Assembly (NCBI RefSeq): GCF_001598255.1
Contig: NZ_BCYP01000022.1
Location: forward strand, 1-64,000
Length of the DNA: 64,000 bases
Source: Mitsuaria chitosanitabida ATCC BAA-476 = NBRC 102408
GTDB taxonomy: Bacteria; Pseudomonadota; Gammaproteobacteria; Burkholderiales; Burkholderiaceae_C
Direction: 5' to 3'
Shown here: positions 1-8,491 of the stretch, piece after piece
Numbering within the stretch: the first letter of the stretch is position 1
Layout of the letters: every line of letters begins with the position of its first letter
Program-made: the position numbers and the translations under genes
The notes under the pieces: generated by a model
Seen by the model: the letters and a program-made list of their open reading frames with translations, nothing else
The model's database searches: none
Told to the model about the DNA's origin: nothing

Positions 1-593
1 CCCCGCCGGCGGGCGCGCCCGCCTTCAGCGGCGCGGACCTGGAGACGGTGCTGGCGCATTACAACCAGGTGGTCGACCTGCCCGAGGACGACCTGCGCGC
101 GATCATCGACGAGGCCGGCCTGCTGGCCGCGCGGCGCCGGCTGAACACCTTGCGCTGCGCGGACGTGATGTCGCGCGAGCCGCGGGTGGTCGAGTGGGGC
201 ACGCCTTTGCAGGAGGCCTGGTCGCTGCTGCGCGAGCACCACATCAAGGCCTTGCCGGTGGTGGATCGCGCGCGGCGCGTGATCGGCATCGTGACCCTGG
301 CGGACTTCCTGCGCGGCGCGGTGCTGGACGATCACGCCGACTGGGCGGCGCGGCTGCGGCAGCTGATCCGCCCGACGCCGTCGACGCACAGCGACAAGCC
401 GGAGGTGGTGGGCCAGATCATGAGCCGCCAGGTGCGCGTGGCCAGCGCGGACCGGCCGCTGGCGGACCTGGTGCCGATGTTCGCGGCGACCGGGCACCAC
501 CACATCCCCATCGTCGGCGACGAAGCCCGTCTGGTGGGCATCCTGACGCAGTCGGACCTGGTGGCGGCGCTGGCGCGGGTGGACGGGCTCTAA
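1..593 (+). CDS. HPP family protein with tandem CBS domains (C-terminal part)
   Basis: The reading frame is open from the left edge (frame starts at base 3), so the gene begins outside the window. What is visible is a cytoplasmic C-terminal half with two CBS domains, at about 52-105 and 138-195 of the visible residues. Each carries the typical pattern of 'DVMSRE' or 'QIMSRQ', then 'ALPVVD' or 'HIPIVG', then 'GIVTLADFL' or 'GILTQSDLV'. CBS pairs bind adenine nucleotides and regulate an attached domain. The stretch 'YNQVVDLPEDDL' before the CBS pair resembles HPP integral-membrane proteins, whose four-helix membrane domain would lie upstream. The HPP assignment is inferred from that linker; the CBS domains are plain. 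The V/GTG at 48 is internal, not a start. Confidence 0.8.
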   Translation, partial: PPAGAPAFSGADLETVLAHYNQVVDLPEDDLRAIIDEAGLLAARRRLNTLRCADVMSREPRVVEWGTPLQEAWSLLREHHIKALPVVDRARRVIGIVTLADFLRGAVLDDHADWAARLRQLIRPTPSTHSDKPEVVGQIMSRQVRVASADRPLADLVPMFAATGHHHIPIVGDEARLVGILTQSDLVAALARVDGL

Positions 594-677
594 GGTCGCG
601 CTCAGGTCGCGGCGCTAGACTCCGCCGGCTCCGGCCCTCGTGGCCGGCCGTTCCGACCTCCACTCCCCGCGACGCCG

Positions 678-1298
678 ATGGACATCGATCCCGAAGAACT
701 CATCGAGAGCGCCCGCCAGGCGCATGACCTGCCGGACGCGCCGGCGCCGCAGCGCCAGTCGCGCCTGAACGTGGCGGTGGCCGTGACGGTCGCGCTGCTG
801 GCGACCTTCATGGGCATCTGCAAGGTCAAGGACGACAACATCAACCAGAACATGCAGCAGGCCCAGGCCGACAAGATCGACCACTGGGCCTTCTACCAGG
901 CGCGCAACGCCCGCGAGGAGACGGCCAAGGCCACGCTGACGCAGCTCAGGCTGCAGGCCATCGGCGCGCCCGCCTCGGCCGCCGAGGGCTACCAGCAGGC
1001 CATCGCCCATTACGAGTCGCTGGCCGCCGACCAGGCCGCGAAGAAGGACGAGCTCCGCAAGCAGGCCGAGGCCGATCAGCAGCGCTACGACGCGCTCAAC
1101 TACCGTGACGACCAGTTCGACCTGTCGGATGCGCTGCTTGCGATCTCCATCGCGATGCTGGCCATCACCGCGCTGACGCAGATGTGGTGGCTCTACGTCG
1201 TGACCCTGGTGCCCACCTTCTTCGGTGTGCTGATGGGCCTGGCCGGGCTCGCCAGCTGGCCGCTGCATCCGGACATGATCGTGCAGCTGCTGTCCTGA
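678..1298 (+). CDS. DUF4337 family membrane protein
   Basis: A 206-residue protein with one membrane segment at about residues 30-48. A long polar, probably coiled stretch rich in Gln, Ala and Glu follows (about 55-145, including 'HWAFYQARNAREETAK'). Two closely spaced membrane helices sit near the C-terminus (about 153-195). This layout and the 'W.FYQA' motif match DUF4337, a family with no established function. The ATG at 678 is the first in frame after the upstream stop. The gene is followed by a strong hairpin at 1354-1376 and converges on ubiA, so it appears monocistronic. Confidence 0.8.
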   Translation: MDIDPEELIESARQAHDLPDAPAPQRQSRLNVAVAVTVALLATFMGICKVKDDNINQNMQQAQADKIDHWAFYQARNAREETAKATLTQLRLQAIGAPASAAEGYQQAIAHYESLAADQAAKKDELRKQAEADQQRYDALNYRDDQFDLSDALLAISIAMLAITALTQMWWLYVVTLVPTFFGVLMGLAGLASWPLHPDMIVQLLS

Positions 1299-1353
1299 CG
1301 GGCTTCGGCATCGCGGTCGACATCGAGGTCGGACGCGGCCTCCCGAAACGACG

Positions 1354-1376
1354 ACGGGCGCCCAGTGGGCGCCCGT
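1354..1376. terminator. Hairpin between convergent DUF4337 gene and ubiA
   Basis: A perfect 10-bp inverted repeat (ACGGGCGCCC/GGGCGCCCGT) with a 3-base loop lies between two convergent genes. There is only a short T run after it, so termination is inferred mainly from position and stem strength. Confidence 0.5.
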
Positions 1377-1404
1377 TCGCATTCATGCCGATGAGCGAGC
1401 GCGC

Positions 1405-2322
1405 TCAGCGCATCGCCAGGTCCAGCGCGGTGCCCGCGAAGATCGCGAAGCCGACCCAGTGGTTCTCGCGGAAGGCCTTGAAGCAGCCCTCGCGGCCTCG
1501 GTCCTTGATCAGCGTGTAGTGCCAGACCACCTGCGCGGCCGCGACCGCCAGGCCGGCCAGGAACCAGTGGCCCATGCCCAGGCGCAGGCCCAGCACGGTC
1601 CACATCGCCAGGAACACGACGTAGAAGGCCATCACGCCGATCACGTCGAAGCGGCCCAGGGTCAGCGCGGAGGTCTTGATGCCGATGCGGATGTCGTCGT
1701 CGCGGTCGACCATGGCGTACTCGGTGTCGTAGGCCAGGACCCAGAACAGATTGGCCACCAGCAGGCCCCAGGCGGCCAGCGGCACCGAGGCGCCGATCGC
1801 CTGCAAGCTCCACTCGCGCCCGCCCAGCGCGGCGGAGAAGGCCATCGGGATGCCGAAGGAGAAGGCCACGCCCAGCACCGCCTGCGGCATCGAGATCCAG
1901 CGCTTGGTGAAGGGGTAGAGGATGGTCACGCCCAGTGCCGCGAAGGACAGCAGGATGGTGGGCGGGTTGGTGGTCAGCACCAGGCCGAAGGCGATCAGCG
2001 AGAGCGCCGCGCCCAGGCGCAGCGCGTCCTTGACGGTGATGGCGCCGGAGGTCACGGGCCGGTTGGCGGTGCGCTTGACGTGCTTGTCGAACTCGCGGTC
2101 GGCGACGTCGTTGACCGCGCAGCCGGCGCTGCGCATCAGGAAGGTCCCGAGCGTGAAGACCGCCAGCAGATGCCAGCCCGGCCAGCCGTCCGCGGCCATC
2201 CACAGCGCGGCCAGCGTGGGCCACAGCAGCAGATAGGTGCCGGCCGGCCGGTCCCAGCGGATCAGGTTCAGGTAGAGCGAGAGCCTCGATGGCTCGGCGG
2301 GGGAAGGGGCGGCGGGGGTCAT
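1405..2322 (-). CDS. ubiA: 4-hydroxybenzoate polyprenyltransferase
   Basis: UbiA joins the polyprenyl chain to 4-hydroxybenzoate in the inner membrane, the first membrane step of ubiquinone synthesis. The 305-residue protein is strongly hydrophobic with about eight membrane segments. It carries both aspartate-rich prenyl-diphosphate/Mg motifs: 'NDVADREFD' at residues 71-79 and '[13 protein letters not shown]' at about 196-208. The N-terminal '[18 protein letters not shown]' is typical of proteobacterial UbiA. Length is normal for the family (about 290-305). The ATG at 2322 is the first plausible start. It stands alone between the DUF4337 gene and the liv cluster. Confidence 0.95.
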   Translation of the reverse strand: MTPAAPSPAEPSRLSLYLNLIRWDRPAGTYLLLWPTLAALWMAADGWPGWHLLAVFTLGTFLMRSAGCAVNDVADREFDKHVKRTANRPVTSGAITVKDALRLGAALSLIAFGLVLTTNPPTILLSFAALGVTILYPFTKRWISMPQAVLGVAFSFGIPMAFSAALGGREWSLQAIGASVPLAAWGLLVANLFWVLAYDTEYAMVDRDDDIRIGIKTSALTLGRFDVIGVMAFYVVFLAMWTVLGLRLGMGHWFLAGLAVAAAQVVWHYTLIKDRGREGCFKAFRENHWVGFAIFAGTALDLAMR

Positions 2323-2405
2323 GGCGGGGATTGTCGCGCCGGGCAGCCTCGACAGCGAGTCGCCATCCCGGTGCTCGCACAGCCGGCGCCGGAGGATTCA
2401 GCCTC

Positions 2406-3383
2406 TCAGCTCGGCTTGCGCAGCCGCTCCCACAGCGCCCCCGCCTCCCCCACCAGCCCGCGCCGGAATGCCAGCACGCACAGGATGAAGATCAGCCCGG
2501 TGACCAGGCTGACCGATTCGCCCAGGCCGGTGAACCACTGCACGCCGGTCACGCCGGCCAGCCACTGGCCGAGGTCGCCGATCTTGTTCTCCAGGGCGAT
2601 GATCACCAGCGCCCCGACGATCGGGCCGACCATGGTCCCCATGCCGCCCACCAGCGTCATCAGGATCACCAGGCCCGAGGTCGTCCACACCGCGTCGGTC
2701 AGCGTCGCGAAGCCCAGCACCAGGGTCTTGGTCGCGCCCGCCATCCCGGCCAGCCCCGCCGACAGCACGAAGGCCAGCAGCTTGAAGCGGGCCGCGTCGT
2801 AGCCCAGCGAGGTGGCGCGGGCCTCGTTCTCGCGGATCGAGGTCAGCACCTGACCGAAGGGCGAATGCACCGTCCGGTAGATCAGCCAGAAGCCCAGCAC
2901 GAAGATCGCCAGCACCACGTAGAACAGCGCGACGTCGTTCTCCAGGTCGATGCCCAGCAGGTGACCGCGCGGCACCGACTGCAGGCCGTCCTCGCCGCCG
3001 GTAAAGGGCGCCTGCAGGAAGTAGAAGAACAGCATCTGCGCCAGCGCCAGCGTGATCATCGCGAAGTAGATGCCCGAGCGCCGGATCGCCAGCAGCCCGA
3101 ACACCAGCCCCGCCAGCGCCGCCATCAGCGTGCCGAAGGCGATGCCCAGCAGCGGCGGGAAGCCCCAGACCTTCAGCGCGTGGCCGGCCGCGTAGGCCGC
3201 CGTGCCCAGGAAGGCCGCGTGACCGAAGCTCAGCAGCCCGGTGAAGCCGATCAGCAGGTTGAAGGCGCAGGCGAACAGCGCGTAGCACATGACCTTCATC
3301 GCGAAGATCGGATACACGCCCAGCCACGGCAGCAGCGCCACGGCGATGAAGAGGGCGGCGTAGCCCAGCGGTTTCTTGTTCAT
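2406..3383 (-). CDS. livM: Branched-chain amino-acid ABC transporter, permease LivM
   Basis: The second inner-membrane permease of a LivGFKHM-type importer. The 325-residue protein has about ten hydrophobic segments and the family motif region 'LIGFTGLLSFGHAAFLGTAAY'; the cytoplasmic loop that contacts the ATPases contains 'SIRENEARATSLGY'. The start chosen is the ATG at 3383, which overlaps the stop of livH by four bases (ATGA), the usual translational coupling between these permeases. The open frame runs much further upstream (to about 4094), but that extension lies antisense-frame over livH and has no permease sequence. It is the last gene of the operon. Confidence 0.93.
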   Translation of the reverse strand: MNKKPLGYAALFIAVALLPWLGVYPIFAMKVMCYALFACAFNLLIGFTGLLSFGHAAFLGTAAYAAGHALKVWGFPPLLGIAFGTLMAALAGLVFGLLAIRRSGIYFAMITLALAQMLFFYFLQAPFTGGEDGLQSVPRGHLLGIDLENDVALFYVVLAIFVLGFWLIYRTVHSPFGQVLTSIRENEARATSLGYDAARFKLLAFVLSAGLAGMAGATKTLVLGFATLTDAVWTTSGLVILMTLVGGMGTMVGPIVGALVIIALENKIGDLGQWLAGVTGVQWFTGLGESVSLVTGLIFILCVLAFRRGLVGEAGALWERLRKPS

Positions 3384-4267
3384 TTCTCTTTGCCGAACAG
3401 GCCGGCCGGACGCACCAGCAGCACCAGGGCCATGATGACGAAGACGACGGTGTTGGAGCCTTCCGGATAGAAGACCTTGGTCAGGCCCTCGATCACGCCC
3501 AGGCCCAGCCCGGTCAGGATCGAGCCCAGGATCGAGCCCATGCCCCCGATCACCACCACCGCGAAGACGACGATGATCAGGTTGGACCCCATCAGCGAAT
3601 TCACCTGCAGGATCGGCGCCGCCAGGACGCCCGCGAAGCCCGCCAGCGCCACGCCGCCCGCGTAGGTCAGGGTCACCAGCCGCGGCACGTTCACGCCGAA
3701 GGCCTGCACCAGCTTCGGGTTCTCGGTGCCCGCGCGCAGCGTCGCGCCCAGCGAGGTCTTCTCGATCAGCACCCACACCGCCAGGCACACCACCAGCGAG
3801 GCCACGACCACCCAGGCCCGGTAGTTCGGGAGGATCATGAAGCCCAGGTTGGTCGCGCCCGACAGCGCCTCCGGGACTTGATACGGCTGGCCGCCGACGC
3901 CGAAGAAGGACCGGAAGACGCCTTCGACCACCAGCGTCAGCCCGAAGGTCAGCAGCAGGCCGTACAGGTGGTCCAGCTTGTAGAGCCACTGCAGCAGCAG
4001 CCGCTCGATGACCAGCCCGAACGCGCCCACGATCAGCGGCGCGATCAGCAGCATCGCCCAGTAGTTGATGCCCAGGTACTCCAGGCCCATCCACGCGAGG
4101 AAGGCGCCCATCATGTACAGCGCCCCGTGGGCGAAGTTGATGATGTTCAGCATGCCGAAGATCACCGCCAGCCCCAGCGACAGCATCGCGTAGAACGAGC
4201 CGTTCACCAGGCCCAGCAACAGCTGGCCCAGCAAGGCGGGCAAGGGAACTCCAAAGACCTCAGACAT
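3380..4267 (-). CDS. livH: Branched-chain amino-acid ABC transporter, permease LivH
   Basis: The first permease subunit, 295 residues, with about eight membrane segments. The N-terminal 'GLVNGSFYAMLSLGLAVIFG' and 'NFAHGALYMMGA' are hallmarks of the LivH family. The loop 'EKTSLGATLRAGTENPKL' is the predicted coupling helix to the ATP-binding subunits. It is followed by livM with an ATGA overlap and preceded by livK across a 121-base spacer that holds a strong hairpin (4337-4373). The substrate is not fixed by sequence: this family also transports amides, urea and aromatic acids. Confidence 0.93.
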   Translation of the reverse strand: MSEVFGVPLPALLGQLLLGLVNGSFYAMLSLGLAVIFGMLNIINFAHGALYMMGAFLAWMGLEYLGINYWAMLLIAPLIVGAFGLVIERLLLQWLYKLDHLYGLLLTFGLTLVVEGVFRSFFGVGGQPYQVPEALSGATNLGFMILPNYRAWVVVASLVVCLAVWVLIEKTSLGATLRAGTENPKLVQAFGVNVPRLVTLTYAGGVALAGFAGVLAAPILQVNSLMGSNLIIVVFAVVVIGGMGSILGSILTGLGLGVIEGLTKVFYPEGSNTVVFVIMALVLLVRPAGLFGKEK

Positions 4268-4336
4268 AGCAAGCGCTCTTCCTGCGTTTCAGTCCCGCGC
4301 GATCCGCCGCCTCAGACGGGCGGCCCCGGTCGCGCG

Positions 4337-4373
4337 ATCGCCCCCGCCGGCGTCATGCCGGCCGCGGGGCGAT
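4337..4373 (-). promoter_or_regulatory. Intercistronic hairpin between livK and livH
   Basis: A nested inverted repeat lies just after the livK stop: outer arms ATCGCCCC/GGGGCGAT and inner arms GCCGGC/GCCGGC around a GTCAT loop. There is no T tract. Hairpins at this place commonly protect the binding-protein mRNA or reduce read-through into the permease genes, so that the periplasmic protein is made in excess. That role is inferred. Confidence 0.5.
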
Positions 4374-4388
4374 GCCATCACTTGTGGA

Positions 4389-5597
4389 TCACTTCTTGAC
4401 CAGCGGGCACTTGGAATCGGCCAGCTTGGTGAAGGCGTCCTCGCCCGGGATGCGGGTCACGACCTTGAAGTAGTCCCAGGGCTCGGTTGACTCCTTGGCC
4501 GACTTCACCTGCAGCAGGAACATGTCGTGCACCGCGCGGCCGTCCTCCTTGCGGATCGTGGCCTTGGTGTAGAAGTCGTTGACCGGGGTGGCCTTCATCT
4601 GCGCCATCACCTTCTCGCCGTCGTCGCTCTTGAGCGCCTCGACCGCCTTCAGGTAATGCGTCACCGCCGAGTAGTCCGCCGCCTGCAGCGACGAGGGCAT
4701 GCGCTTCATCTTCTCGAAGAAGCGGCGGCTCCAGGTGCGCGCCTCGGGGCTCTGGTTCCAGTACCAGCTGTCGGTCAGGTACATGCCCTCGGTGGTCTTC
4801 AGACCCAGCGAGTGCACGTCGTTGATGAACATCAGCAGACCGGCCAGCTTCATGGTCTTGGTGATGCCGAACTCGTTGGCCGCCTTGACCGCGTTGATGG
4901 TGTCGCCGCCCGCGTTGGCCAGGCCCAGGATCTGCGCCTTGGAGCTCTGCGCCTGCAGCAGGAAGGAGGAGAAGTCGCTCGCGTTCAGCGGATGCTTGAC
5001 CGCGCCCAGCACCTGGCCGCCGCTCTTGGTCACCACGGCCGAGGTGTCGGCCTGCAGCGAGGTGCCGAAGGCGTAGTCCGCGGTCAGGAAGTACCAGGTC
5101 TTGCCGCCGGCCTTGGTCACCGCCGCGCCCGTGCCGTTGGCCAGGGCCACCGTGTCGTAGGCGTAGTGGATGGTGAAGGGCGAGCACTCCTCGTTGGTCA
5201 GGCGCGAGGTGCCGGCGCCGATCGAGATGAAGGGCTTCTTCTTCTCGGCCGCGACCTTGGCCATGGCCAGGCTGGTGCCGGAGTTGGTGCCGCCGATCAG
5301 CAGGTCCAGGCCTTGCGTGTCGAACCACTCGCGCGCCTTGGAGGCGGCCACGTCGGCCTTGTTCTGGTGGTCGGCGAAGACCAGCTCGATCTTCTTGCCG
5401 GCCACCTGGCCCTTCATGTCGGCGATGGCCATCCGGATGGCCTCCACGCCGCCGGCGCCGTCGATGTCCGCGTAGACGCTGGACATGTCGGTGATGATCC
5501 CGACCTTCACCACGTCGCCGGAAATCTGGGCCTGCGCGGCATGGGTGCCACAGGCCAGCACCGAGGCCAGGGCAACGGTCTTGAGGGTCGTCTTCAT
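4389..5597 (-). CDS. livK: Periplasmic branched-chain amino-acid-type substrate-binding protein
   Basis: A type-1 periplasmic binding protein (Peripla_BP_6 family, 402 residues) that captures the ligand for the adjacent LivHMGF transporter. It has a Sec signal peptide ('MKTTLKTVALASVLACGTHAAQA', cut near residue 23), then 'VVKVGIITDMSSVYADIDG', the usual first strand and ligand loop. A good ribosome-binding site (AAGGAG, eight bases before the ATG at 5597) supports the start. It sits between livF and livH in the operon. The ligand is unknown; members with this opening can bind aromatic or aliphatic amino acids, amides or urea, so the gene symbol is by position and family. Confidence 0.88.
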   Translation of the reverse strand: MKTTLKTVALASVLACGTHAAQAQISGDVVKVGIITDMSSVYADIDGAGGVEAIRMAIADMKGQVAGKKIELVFADHQNKADVAASKAREWFDTQGLDLLIGGTNSGTSLAMAKVAAEKKKPFISIGAGTSRLTNEECSPFTIHYAYDTVALANGTGAAVTKAGGKTWYFLTADYAFGTSLQADTSAVVTKSGGQVLGAVKHPLNASDFSSFLLQAQSSKAQILGLANAGGDTINAVKAANEFGITKTMKLAGLLMFINDVHSLGLKTTEGMYLTDSWYWNQSPEARTWSRRFFEKMKRMPSSLQAADYSAVTHYLKAVEALKSDDGEKVMAQMKATPVNDFYTKATIRKEDGRAVHDMFLLQVKSAKESTEPWDYFKVVTRIPGEDAFTKLADSKCPLVKK

Positions 5598-5703
5598 CGC
5601 TTGTCTCCTTGTTGATCGGCCTCGACGGGCCTGGCGGGGTTCAGACTCGAAAACTCAAGCTCGGAAAGATTCGATGCGTCGTGGGCGGCGTCTCTCTCGG
5701 TCC

Positions 5704-6414
5704 TCAGACGCTCAGCAGCTCGTCGAGCAGCTTGCGCTTGCTCTCGAGCTGCGCGGCGGGGAAGGACTCGACGACCTGACCGTGCTCCATCACGACGAAG
5801 TGGTCCGCCAGCGGCGCGGCGAACCGGAAGTTCTGTTCCACCATCACGATGGTGAAGCCCTGCGCCTTGAGCGCCGTGATCATGCGGGCCAGCGCCTGCA
5901 CGATGACGGGGGCCAGGCCCTCGGAGATCTCGTCCAGCAGCAGGATGTCCGCGCCGGTGCGCAGGATGCGGGCCACCGCCAGCATCTGCTGTTCCCCGCC
6001 CGACAGCCGCGTGCCCGGGCTGTGCCGGCGCTCGGACAGGTTGGGGAACATGGCGTAGATCTCCTGCTCCGACATCACCTTGCCGCGGCCGCCCTTGAGC
6101 GGGGGCGGCAGGCGCAGGTTCTCCTCGGTGCTGAGCGAGGCGAAGATGCCGCGCTCCTCCGGGCAGTAGCCCAGCCCGAGTCGCGCGATGCGGTGCGTGG
6201 GCAGCTTGACCGATTCCTGGCCGTGGACCTTGATCGAGCCGCTGCGGCGGTCGGTCAGACCCATGATGGCGCGCAGCGTGGTCGTGCGGCCGGCGCCGTT
6301 GCGGCCCAGCAGCGTCAAGACCTGACCCTGCGGGACGGCCAAGTCGATGCCATGCAGGATGTGGCTCTCGCCATACCAGGCTTGCAGGCCCTTGATCTCC
6401 AGCGCATAGCTCAT
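5704..6414 (-). CDS. livF: Branched-chain amino-acid ABC transporter, ATP-binding protein LivF
   Basis: A 236-residue ABC ATPase of the LivF type. The signature 'RLSGGEQQMLAVARIL' and Walker B 'DILLLDEISEGLAP' are intact, and the family C-terminal 'MVEQNFRFAAPLADHFVVMEHG' is present. The Walker A reads GRNGAGRTT: the nearly invariant lysine is arginine at residue 43, read directly from CGC codons. The change may be tolerated in this subfamily. Only one base separates the livG stop from the livF ATG. livK follows after 106 bases. Expected to pair with LivG as a heterodimeric motor on the cytoplasmic face of LivHM. Confidence 0.93.
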   Translation of the reverse strand: MSYALEIKGLQAWYGESHILHGIDLAVPQGQVLTLLGRNGAGRTTTLRAIMGLTDRRSGSIKVHGQESVKLPTHRIARLGLGYCPEERGIFASLSTEENLRLPPPLKGGRGKVMSEQEIYAMFPNLSERRHSPGTRLSGGEQQMLAVARILRTGADILLLDEISEGLAPVIVQALARMITALKAQGFTIVMVEQNFRFAAPLADHFVVMEHGQVVESFPAAQLESKRKLLDELLSV

Positions 6415-6415
6415 C

Positions 6416-7186
6416 TCAATGCGCTCCCTGCAGCTCGGCGGCCTCGGAGCCCATGTAGGCCTCGAGCACCTTGGGATGCTTGGACACGGCGGCGTAGTCG
6501 CCCTCGGCCAGCACGGCGCCGCGCGCCAGCACGGTGATGCGGTCGGCGATGCTGCTGATGACCTTCATGTTGTGCTCGACCATCAGCACCGTGCGGCCCT
6601 GCGCGACGCGCTTGATCAGCGCGGTGACGCGGTCCACGTCCTCATGGCCCATGCCCTGCGTGGGCTCGTCCAGCAGCATCAGCTCGGGCTCCATGGCCAT
6701 GGTGGTGGCGATCTCCAGCGCGCGCTTGCGGCCGTACGGGAGGTCCGCCGCGCGGGCCGAGGCCATGTCGCGCAGGTCGACCAGCTCCAGCAACTCCAGC
6801 GCCCGGTTGTCCAGCTTGTGCAGCGCGGACAGGCCGGTCCAGAAGTGATAGCTGGTGCCGGTGAAGCGCTGCAGGCCGATGCGCACGTTCTCCAGCACCG
6901 TCAGATGCGGGAACACCGCGGAGATCTGGAACGAGCGGATCACGCCGCGTCGCGCGATCTGGGCGGGCTTCTCGCCGGTGATGTCGACGCCGTTGAAGAG
7001 GATCTGACCGCGGGTGGGGGTCAGGAACTTCGTGAGCAGGTTGAAGCAGGTGGTCTTGCCGGCGCCATTGGGGCCGATCAGCGCGTGGATGTGGCCGCGC
7101 TGCACTTGCAGGTCCACGGAGTCCACGGCGGTGAAGCCCTTGAACTCCTTGGTCAGTTTGCGTGTCTCCAGGATGAGGTTGCTCAT
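6416..7186 (-). CDS. livG: Branched-chain amino-acid ABC transporter, ATP-binding protein LivG
   Basis: The first gene of the liv operon: a 256-residue ABC ATPase with a normal Walker A ('GPNGAGKTT', about residues 38-46) and Walker B ('MLLDEPTQGMG'). Its C-terminal extension ('GAVLAEGDYAAVSKHPKVLEAYMG') is characteristic of LivG. The signature region reads 'ADLPYGRKRALEIA', the usual divergent LivG form. No strong Shine-Dalgarno precedes the ATG at 7186. The promoter should lie in the 284-base region shared with the divergent metallo-hydrolase gene. Confidence 0.93.
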   Translation of the reverse strand: MSNLILETRKLTKEFKGFTAVDSVDLQVQRGHIHALIGPNGAGKTTCFNLLTKFLTPTRGQILFNGVDITGEKPAQIARRGVIRSFQISAVFPHLTVLENVRIGLQRFTGTSYHFWTGLSALHKLDNRALELLELVDLRDMASARAADLPYGRKRALEIATTMAMEPELMLLDEPTQGMGHEDVDRVTALIKRVAQGRTVLMVEHNMKVISSIADRITVLARGAVLAEGDYAAVSKHPKVLEAYMGSEAAELQGAH

Positions 7187-7322
7187 CGGCGCAATGCGGG
7201 CGCCGTTGTCGGAGCCTCGTTGAGTGGAGCCAGGAATTTAGGGCTCCGGCAGGGGCCTTCGACAGCGTAAAACCCTTTACGCAGCATTGCGCAAGGGCTA
7301 ACCCTCGGATCGGAATCTCCTG

Positions 7323-7344
7323 TGGGAGAAGGGTGCTTCTCCCA
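7323..7344. promoter_or_regulatory. Perfect hairpin in the livG/metallo-hydrolase divergent region
   Basis: A 9-bp perfect inverted repeat (TGGGAGAAG/CTTCTCCCA, loop GGTG) is followed at once by a second dyad, TGTGC-GCA-GCACA (about 7345-7357). The intergenic region 7187-7470 holds no gene. Being between divergent genes, the repeats could be operators or a 5' leader structure for the downstream gene; no T tract follows. Confidence 0.35.
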
Positions 7345-7470
7345 TGTGCGCAGCACACGAGGAGGTCACCTGGATATGCTGCGCGCCGACCCTGACATCG
7401 CGTCGCGGATCCGCCTTGGCGGACCGCCGCGCGCGGTCGATGCCACGACGACAACCCTGGAGGTTCCCCC

Positions 7471-8433
7471 ATGACCCGTTCCGCTTTCCGTACCCCCCGA
7501 TTCGCCGCGCTGGGACTGGCGCTCGCGCTGGCCGCCGCGGGCGTGCAGGCGGCCGCGCCGCAGGTGAAGACGCAGGCGCCCGGCTACTACCGGATGATGC
7601 TGGGCGACTTCGAGATCACCGCGCTGAACGACGGCACGATCGACCTGCCTGTCGATCAATTGATGGACAAGGCCAAGCCCGGCACCGTGGTGAAGGCGCT
7701 CCAGAAGAGCTATCTCAAGCCGCCGGTCGAGACCTCGATCAATGCCTACCTGATCAACACCGGCACCAAGCTGGTGCTGATCGACACCGGCGCCAACGGC
7801 GCCTTCGGTCCGACGACCGGCAAGCTGCTGGCCAACCTGAAGGCCGCGGGCTACCAGCCGGAGCAGGTCGATGAGGTCTACATCACCCACCTGCACCCGG
7901 ACCACGCGATGGGTCTGGTGCAGGACGGCAAGGCGGTGTTCCCGAACGCCGTGGTCCGGATGGACCAGCATGACGCCGACTTCTGGCTGAACGCGGACAA
8001 CGCGGCCAAGGATCCGGCGCACAAGGACTTCTTCGGCGCGGCCGCGACGGCGCTCAAGCCGTACCAGGACGCGGGCAAGCTCAAGCCCTTCAACGGCGAG
8101 ACCGAGCTGGTCCCCGGCATTCGCACGCACGCCGCCTTCGGCCACACGCCGGGCCACACGGTCTACCTGGTGGAGAGCCAGGGCCAGAAGCTGGCGGTGT
8201 GGGGCGACCTGATGCACGTCGCGGCGGTGCAGTTCCCGGACCCGACGGTGACGATCAGCTTCGACACGGACTCGAAGCAGGCCATGCCGCAGCGCCAGAA
8301 GGCCTACGCGGACGCCGCGAAGAACGGCTACTGGGTCGCCATCGCCCATGTGTCCTTCCCGGGCCTGGGCCACGTCGCCGCCGACGGCAAGGGCTATCGC
8401 TGGGTGCCGGCGAACTACAGCATCAAGCCGTGA
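7471..8433 (+). CDS. Secreted metallo-beta-lactamase-fold hydrolase
   Basis: A 320-residue MBL-fold protein with a signal peptide ('LALALAAAGVQAAAPQ', cut near residue 28), so probably periplasmic. Zinc ligands are visible: 'THLHPDH' (His140, His142, Asp144, His145), 'GHTPGH' (His225 or His229) and 'WGDLMH' (Asp246), with a C-terminal His in 'IAHVSFPGLGH'. The 'LNDGTIDLP' opening and overall length resemble quorum-quenching lactonase-like or AidC/YtnP-type MBL proteins. Substrate cannot be decided from sequence. A GGAGG ribosome site precedes the ATG. It converges on a LysR gene, with an inverted repeat at 8441-8472 between them. Confidence 0.88.
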   Translation: MTRSAFRTPRFAALGLALALAAAGVQAAAPQVKTQAPGYYRMMLGDFEITALNDGTIDLPVDQLMDKAKPGTVVKALQKSYLKPPVETSINAYLINTGTKLVLIDTGANGAFGPTTGKLLANLKAAGYQPEQVDEVYITHLHPDHAMGLVQDGKAVFPNAVVRMDQHDADFWLNADNAAKDPAHKDFFGAAATALKPYQDAGKLKPFNGETELVPGIRTHAAFGHTPGHTVYLVESQGQKLAVWGDLMHVAAVQFPDPTVTISFDTDSKQAMPQRQKAYADAAKNGYWVAIAHVSFPGLGHVAADGKGYRWVPANYSIKP

Positions 8434-8440
8434 CGGACGC

Positions 8441-8472
8441 GGCGGGGCCGCGGGAGGCGGCCTCGCCCCGCC
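8441..8472. terminator. Convergent-gene hairpin
   Basis: Arms GGCGGGGC and GCCCCGCC, with further outer pairing (GACGGAC near 8432 and GTCCGTC near 8488), sit between the convergent hydrolase and LysR genes. No U-rich tail is seen, so this is a structural guess at a bidirectional terminator. Confidence 0.4.
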
Positions 8473-8491
8473 GGCTTCTCGGGCCGGTCCG

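Noticed and set aside
2406-4094. A possible 562-residue fusion including LivM
   Set aside because: The first ~237 residues are out-of-frame LivH sequence. The true start at 3383 gives a standard LivM and an ATGA overlap.
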